From Russula earlei (Eukaryota; Basidiomycota; Agaricomycetes; Russulales; Russulaceae), in the NCBI GenBank assembly GCA_025769875.1, contig JAGFNK010000001.1, positions 62,001-126,000 on the forward strand: DNA of 64,000 nucleotides. Reading direction: 5' to 3'. The notes under the pieces are model-generated. The model was not told where the DNA came from. It ran no database searches and worked only from the letters and a program-made list of their open reading frames with translations. The translations under genes and the position numbers were made by a program. Below are positions 58,134 through 64,000 of this stretch, piece after piece (the first letter of the stretch is position 1; the number at the start of each line of letters is the position of its first letter).

Positions 58134-60293
58134 TTTGTGACCTAACGACACGCGTGCAGCACGGTTGGGCAAGTTGGTTTTTGGGCGCCACAAGGGCCAA
58201 CACCGGTGCCTCAATCTACTCAATTTACTACGAACAGTCCGAAAGTACTTGTGGGGTCGGGGCAAGTTTTGCCCATGAGTAACGGGCTCTACCCATCGAC
58301 TACTCGCCCTTCTAACCGATGGTGTCCTCCCAATTTCACCGTGACAGCCGAGCACACGATCAAGTTGGGAGCCAGGCTTGGTGACGCCCTGTTCCGAGTC
58401 CTTTCCGCGCAGCCGATCCCTTTGATCGATCCCCCCTTCCTCACTCAGGCTGTGCGGTGGGTGGAGACGTTCTGATGGAGGACAAGTGCCCGAGTCCGAG
58501 TCACTTATTGGCAACCCCGTGTCGATGGTCACCGCCACACAGCAGCTGGCTGATGTGAGGCAAACGATTTACCGTAGCGCCAAAATTGACTTTCTCCGTT
58601 CCCATCGGGCTGCGCCCGACGCGAAGGCCTCCCAAACGCGTCTGGGTGGAAGTTCCTGAAACCGGGAACGGCTGCGACGACAGAACCACAAGCGCTTTCA
58701 GAACGAACCGCCCAGCGCGGGGTCTTCCGCTCCTCCTCGATCAAGGGTGTGCTCCACAAGTGTTGGATGGAGGGTATGAGCATAGATGGGTGGTCATCTA
58801 CCGTAGAATTTGAGATTCGTACTGTGGCAAGCTGGAACGGGCATGCTGAGTCCGTGGGGCAGGATTGAGGGTGGAAGATGCTGAGAGAGCACAACGAGCA
58901 AAGCCGAGACATGAGACGCGATGAGTTGTTGAGGCAAGCAGATGAGAGGGTACAAAACTTTATCGTTATTCAAGAGCGTAGCTAAAGTGTTTAAATGTAG
59001 AGAGAAGCTAGGGAGAACGAGGATGAAGGAGGGATGAAATGAAGGAGAATAGAGAACGAGAGAAAAGAAACCGAGATCGGATGACACTTATGTGATCAAA
59101 GGCAAAAGGGAGGTGACAGGGATGGTGCATACATGATCGGGAAATAAGAAAGGATAGGGTGTGGGTGTGGGGAAGCGGAGAAATGAGATGTGCGCGCGTT
59201 CGAGGCAGCCGGAGCTGGTGACGTCCGAGTCGCTCGCTCGTGTTTCCACGGTTCCACGGCAAGGGGACAGCACAGCCAAATTTTCACAAAAAATACCTGC
59301 AGTCATCAGCGACGCCCACATTGAACACATTCTCTGCAAGGTCTTCGCGCATGACCGTACAAGTTTCAAGTTCCAAAGGCGGGAGACAAAGTCTAGATGA
59401 CTCGGAGCCCGAGAGCGAGAGATGGTCGAGGCGAGATTTGGGGGCAAAACCATACGATGACTGTTGATCCTAGGATTTTTGGACAAGGCGTGAACGGAGG
59501 AGGTGCGCACCGACACGTTACGGTGGCCCCCATGAGACTAACTCATATTCATTTGCCATGGCTGGGTGTGTGACGATAGTCAATGGGCGAAGCGTCATTG
59601 AACTGAACCCGGGATGATGATTCTTTTGACTCTGATGATTACCTGCACTTGAATCGCCCTTACCTGTGTGTCACAAAAACTACACCGCTTATTGTTTCTC
59701 TCCTCGTCCTCCTACAGTTTTTTTGTCGACATGTTTTCATCTGGATCCACGCAGGCTATCCCCATCACTGGTGCGTACACAGCGTATTTGAATATGCGTG
59801 TAGTGCTAAATGCTCCCGTCTGGACTCAGACACAGGAAAAATGACACCCATTCGTAATACACGATATGCGCTGTGAGATAACTTCCTCCGACAGTTTCGC
59901 ACTGCACGCTGCTTGTAGACAACTACTTCACCGAGACATAAGTCCCCAGATTGGAGCACCATGACGTGGGACATATATCATGACGAGCACCACCGAAACG
60001 CGTCCCGGCACCTTACAGCTGCATTTTCTGGCAGTCGGAAGGGTATAGTGTATCATGTGGCTATTATCAGAACAGAGGATGTCCATGAAGAACTGCTACC
60101 GGAAGTACAGGGTTTCCAAAAGGGACAAAAGTCATGCTGAATATCACAAACACAGCCGTTACAAAAGGCAACAAACCTATTGAGAATCTAGAATAACGAA
60201 AGGAATACATTAGCACTTCCAGTGTTTCCAATAAGAGAGCACGGATATATACCCGATGCATGAACGACTCTTTGCATAATCGAATGGCTCTTC
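58134..60293. other. Intergenic interval, purine-rich patches
   Basis: About 2.2 kb without a supported gene. About 58985-59160 is strongly purine-rich on the plus strand (GAGA-like). Open stretches there are low-complexity shadows. Confidence 0.4.
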
Positions 60294-61889
60294 TCAGCCA
60301 TACAAGGATATCCCGTGACCGCTGAGCTTGCGCGCGGCGACGAAATCTTCAACCTCTTTCCTCACAGATGAGGATTTGTATCCACGCAGTCGCAGGGTAA
60401 GTACCCTGGGAAATGTTCCTGTGGCTGTGGCAGGGCCCTCAGTGACAAGAGCGTGCACGACGCCCGGTACAAATCGTTCTGCAACATCAAGTGAGACTAT
60501 GCGAGGAACAGCCTGAAAGATCTCCAGCCACTGCGTTAAGTCCAGATCTTCCTCCCCAGCTAACTCTCCCGAATATTCACCAGTGATGACTTTAAGTCGA
60601 GAGACACCGGAGAAGTGAGGAGAAAGCCGGCCGAGGATCTGCGTCGCAAATGACAGTTGCCAATCGAGCCCCTTGCATCTCATCCCAAACATGCACTCCC
60701 AACGTTGACGCTCACGATCCGCTGGCTGGAAGAGGTCGATTGTGACACCGTACGAAAAGAGTGCCACAACCACATCACGGAGAGAATTTAGCTTGCCCAT
60801 ACGATATATAAAGTTGCACAGCTGTTGCGTTTCGAAAATGAGCTGGTTGTCGAATGATATTGCAGCGTTGACAAGAGCTGGAGTGTCGATTCTGGACACA
60901 AACTCCTCCAAATAGTCATGAGTGCCACGAAACCGTAAATCGGTGAGGGAGGGGAGCGTAGCTCGCTCTAGAAAAGGGTGGGATGCCCTGCTTGAGATTT
61001 TGGGCAACGCGAAAGAGTGAAAATGAAAATGAAGCATTGAGAGTCGCACCAGGGCAGGATGAGACAAGACGGTGACAATGGCTTCTGGAGAAAAGTAACC
61101 AGCACTCGTGATGTTGTCCAGCTGAAGCCTGACGAGATTGTTGGTAGATAGAAGAACTTTTCGTAGGGCAGGAAAGGGAATAGCGACTCCATCTACCTCG
61201 ATTGAGGTCAAGCGTGGGGCCGATCCACCCAAAAATTTGGTAAGGACTGGAGTTCCAAAATTGTAACAGGATTTTAATTTAATTCGTTCCAGTGCCAGAA
61301 ATGATTCCTGTATCTCGGTTGATGGGACTATGGAGCTTGAAAGAATGAGATCGATCTCGCGAACACGATCTGGGCGACGAAGTGCGACAAGAAAATTCTT
61401 ATGGAGGGCCTTCGATTCCGGACCTTTGAACCGTACAACTAGGGGCAAGGTCGGCCACAAATCCAGGATGGGTTTGATAGGCACTCTCGATTTGCAGTAA
61501 ATTTTCAGGCCCAGACGAAGTGGAGATACAGACACGACATGTCGCCATTTTCGGCAGACGTGAGCAAGACGATGCCATTTCCACGGACGTCCACGTGAAT
61601 TGTCGATCGCATCCAGTCGATAGAAGTCAAATATCTCCAGGAGGGTGTCTTCTGGAAGCACATCAATCGCTCTATGCTGGAAGTTGTTGCCTGTCCCGCA
61701 TGAGTCAATAACAGGAATTTGTGGGTGCCAAGCAAGGTTACCTCGGGAGGTTTGCCCATATAATTCGTAAGGGGATGGCGTGAAGATGTGTTGTATCGTC
61801 GGAATGTCAGAAATCCCCACCATCCCTGTTATCCGGGTTGAGGTGTTGGGAAACTGAGAAACAGCTCCGGTGTGGACTGAGGAGGACAA
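60294..61889 (-). CDS. F-box protein, single exon
   Basis: Probable SCF substrate adaptor. 531 aa, uninterrupted, unlike the intron-rich genes around it. The F-box at about residues 76-122 reads DVLPEDTLLEIFDFYRLDAI, then WHRLAHVCRKWRHVVSVSP and LGLKIYCKSRVP, a common Agaricomycete form. The remainder has leucine-rich stretches (LFPALR-like, LVRLQLDNI, LPSLTDLRFRG) ending RKLSGHGISLYG. The start MSSSVHTGAV at 61889 is the first ATG of the open frame. It belongs to a large, rapidly changing fungal family, so the target cannot be predicted. Confidence 0.87.
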   Translation of the reverse strand: MSSSVHTGAVSQFPNTSTRITGMVGISDIPTIQHIFTPSPYELYGQTSRGNLAWHPQIPVIDSCGTGNNFQHRAIDVLPEDTLLEIFDFYRLDAIDNSRGRPWKWHRLAHVCRKWRHVVSVSPLRLGLKIYCKSRVPIKPILDLWPTLPLVVRFKGPESKALHKNFLVALRRPDRVREIDLILSSSIVPSTEIQESFLALERIKLKSCYNFGTPVLTKFLGGSAPRLTSIEVDGVAIPFPALRKVLLSTNNLVRLQLDNITSAGYFSPEAIVTVLSHPALVRLSMLHFHFHSFALPKISSRASHPFLERATLPSLTDLRFRGTHDYLEEFVSRIDTPALVNAAISFDNQLIFETQQLCNFIYRMGKLNSLRDVVVALFSYGVTIDLFQPADRERQRWECMFGMRCKGLDWQLSFATQILGRLSPHFSGVSRLKVITGEYSGELAGEEDLDLTQWLEIFQAVPRIVSLDVAERFVPGVVHALVTEGPATATGTFPRVLTLRLRGYKSSSVRKEVEDFVAARKLSGHGISLYG

Positions 61890-62415
61890 TGATTTATAGG
61901 GCGAGTTTCTGCTCCAGGATGCGGTGACGTTCTGTCAGCCAATTATACAAAATAGAAAGGGATAGGCCCAGACGTACGAGTACGAGTGAGAGCTCATCGG
62001 AGAGAGGAGAGGGGACCGGCGGGGCATGAAATTTTTCTTTATTCTTCGGAGGACGCTAGGTGTATTCCAGCTATGGAATCCCGAGTACAGCGTGAGAGAG
62101 GGTATGAGACGCCATATACTATAGCCAATCAAACTTCAGGCCTGAGCCTGCATGTTACTTGGTGGCGCCTGATAGCAGCCTGTGAATTTGACTGCTCAGG
62201 CTGGGGAACAACATCATGATGACTACTACAAACCTTTTCGCTAAATCGTGCAACAAGTCTGAAAGAGTTCCTGACGATCCACATGCATGGCAAGGAAACC
62301 CCCGCCCCCCGCCAGTGCCGTTGCAGGTGCACGCTGAAACGACTATTTAAATGTGTCATGTGATAGATCACTTGATGAACCGAATTTCCTCGGTAGCCGT
62401 CTGGTCTCGTCCACC
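61890..62415. other. Divergent spacer
   Basis: About 525 bp between divergent genes, holding both promoters. A C-rich run lies near 62300-62310. Nothing else was recognised. Confidence 0.4.
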
Positions 62416-62928
62416 ATGCCGCAGAGCTCACCTCCTGCGGTAGCCAGGACGGCCGCACCTTCTCGAGCGCAAACCGCTCCGCCGATATTGTCCCTATTAC
62501 CATTGGTGACCGTCGCCATCTCCGCCGGATTTACCGCCCTCTCGTATCTCGTCCGGCTCCTGCACGGCGTCTTCCTCACCCTCCTCTCTCCGTTCCTGGT
62601 CGTCGTCCCCATCACCATCTACCTGTTCTCCCCGATCATCGTGTCCTCCAAAGTCCTGCTCGATCTCTTCGTCGTCTTGCCGTATCGCGTGTCCGCGTAC
62701 ACCGCGCAGGCCCTCTATCCGATATACACGTTCCTCGGCGTGGCATGCCTCTCGGGGGCGATCATCGGCGTTGGGGCGCGCCGGATCGTGAGTTTTGTCG
62801 GATGGGGACTCCTAGGCGGGATCCAAAGCCCTCAGCGAAGCGGATCGCCGTTGCGCGCGCGACCTCAAAAGAAGCCATCTGCGACCGCTCGGGGAAAGAG
62901 GAGAGTAACCGTGAAAGTTGAGGACTAA
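62416..62928 (+). CDS. Small multi-span membrane protein, unknown
   Basis: 170 aa, single exon. ATG at 62416 sits in CCACCATGC, a favourable context. An N-terminal Ala/Pro/Ser linker (about 1-22) is followed by three to four hydrophobic spans (LSLLPLVTVAISAGFTALSY, FLTLLSPFLVVVPITIYLF, LLDLFVVLP, then YTFLGVACLSGAIIGVGA) and a basic, Ser/Pro-rich cytosolic end (RARPQKKPSATARGKRRVTV). No family was recognised. The clean frame, good start context and hydrophobic pattern support it as a real gene. Confidence 0.7.
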   Translation: MPQSSPPAVARTAAPSRAQTAPPILSLLPLVTVAISAGFTALSYLVRLLHGVFLTLLSPFLVVVPITIYLFSPIIVSSKVLLDLFVVLPYRVSAYTAQALYPIYTFLGVACLSGAIIGVGARRIVSFVGWGLLGGIQSPQRSGSPLRARPQKKPSATARGKRRVTVKVED

Positions 62929-64000
62929 ACTTTGCCCGACATGGTGCGTGGCGCGTACATCCGTCCCCTCGGTGTCAAGAGTGGCTCATACGTCCTGATT
63001 TAAAAGTCATCCCGTTGGGGCAAGGAATTCCCTTCCTGTCTGTCACCCGCTGTATTTCTTTGGGGCAATGCCCGTACTGACTCTTCGACTCGTCATTTTC
63101 GTGCACTTGTATTGGTTCAATGTAGTCTTAGACCTCTAGAATCATTTGATATTCAATATTCAATCTCTGAGCCCGGAGAAGCGATCGAAATTTTGTGTTT
63201 ACAGTTCATGCTTCGTCCCTTCCGAGTCCATCGTGGCGCGCCCACAGCTGCTGCCTGCTCGCGCTCACTCTTTTGAACGGCTTGACCATACAACGGAGAG
63301 TTTGCTGCACTTCCACGTGTGCTCAACAACGCCGGTAGCCATTCTCGAAACTGAACATGTGCGAAGGACGCTCAGGTTCTTGAAGCGCTGGCCCTCAAAC
63401 GAGACTACGATGGACTGAACCGCTCACTCGGAATCGCGTGCACAGGGGCACACCAAAATTCTGCGTGTGCGAGAGGTTCGGCGCCGCGTCTCTGTTCGAG
63501 GACGTACATTGCGTAGGCCCGCGTGGGAGATAGATATGTGGAGAAACCTCGTGGTTTAGAAGAAATTTAGGCTCCCTTGCGCGCCGCAGCATTGGCAATG
63601 AGACCCTCCACAATCTCCGTCTTGTTTTACCCTTCTTGAGAAAGGATGTCATTATCTCAAGTCGAGGGGCAGTACACGTTCAGGGTCCGGACGATCTGCT
63701 GAAGCGGGATCGACTTCGCCAATACCGATGTAAATATGAAGAGACGTTCGAAGCATGCTCAATCCCCACAAGCGGAGAGGGCAGTTAGGAAGCATGTCTT
63801 GGAACTGCTGACATGTGATAGTCTGCTTTGAAGCGTTGTGCGACTCCATGATTTCTGTCATTGTCATAGGCAGGACTTATTGATATTGCTAGTGGGTGGC
63901 GACGGATGTCAATAATCGTTTTCCTGTATAATGATGGGTGGTCTAGGGTTAGGGTTAGACCAACGTAAGAGCAAAAATTGAGGCCCACCCAGCCCGAGGG
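62929..64000. other. Right end, no supported gene
   Basis: Open minus-strand stretches at 63395-63652 and 63652-63867 might be exons of a gene running off the window, but no family is recognised. Two tandem TTAGGG units at about 63945-63957 are too few to be a telomere. Confidence 0.4.

Noticed and set aside
57528..58538. 336-codon N-terminally extended version of GPI11
   Set aside because: The added N-terminus has no membrane or family features; ATG 58133 gives the normal start.
63945..63957. TTAGGG-TTAGGG at the right end, possible telomere
   Set aside because: Only two units, followed by unique sequence; interstitial chance match.

Overview
The window is nuclear DNA of a filamentous basidiomycete, most likely an Agaricomycete. 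Genes carry many short introns (about 50-70 nt, GT..AG), are tightly packed on both strands, and encode eukaryotic housekeeping proteins beside fungal families: F-box proteins, an FG nucleoporin, and glutaminase-A-like ectoenzymes. No rRNA, tRNA or CRISPR array was recognised.

Left block (1-23 kb) is ordinary gene-dense euchromatin: ribosomal protein eL27 (3' part), a ribokinase, an Nup54/Nup57-type nucleoporin, the CAF-1 p60 subunit, a 4 kb gene-poor stretch, mitochondrial ATP synthase gamma and eIF2 beta on a shared 146-bp divergent promoter, an F-box/LRR gene and a MIC12-like gene on a second divergent promoter, and the ESCRT-associated protein BRO1. Several otherwise intact genes carry single extra bases that break the frame (nucleoporin twice, BRO1 once), which looks more like consensus error than biology.

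Middle block (23-42.9 kb) is a repeat nest. A piece of a glutaminase-like gene plus its 3' flank lies inverted next to BRO1. The matching flank of the intact gene (ending at 43.0 kb) was split by a Ty3/gypsy retrotransposon (27740-32988, 5-bp target duplication), a pogo-like DNA transposon (33251-39764, TA duplication, terminal inverted repeats) and a third insertion. Solo LTRs with clean 5-bp duplications sit inside these, one nested inside another. DNA from about 27 to 41 kb is AT-rich and has lost most CpG by transition, while the inverted partner arm near BRO1 keeps its CpGs.

Right block (42.9-64 kb): three intact paralogues of a secreted/type-I-membrane glutaminase-A-like protein, one on the minus strand and two in tandem on the plus strand. 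Each has a signal peptide, a large ectodomain, one membrane span, and a roughly 160-residue cytosolic tail ending in a coiled-coil-like heptad stretch and a conserved PPSY (PY) motif. They are followed by GPI11/PIG-F, a single-exon F-box protein and a small multi-span membrane protein.

The most interesting items are the PY-tailed glutaminase-like cluster (with a conserved intron whose retention would remove the membrane anchor in two copies) and the inverted duplication whose two arms record local CpG hypermutation.
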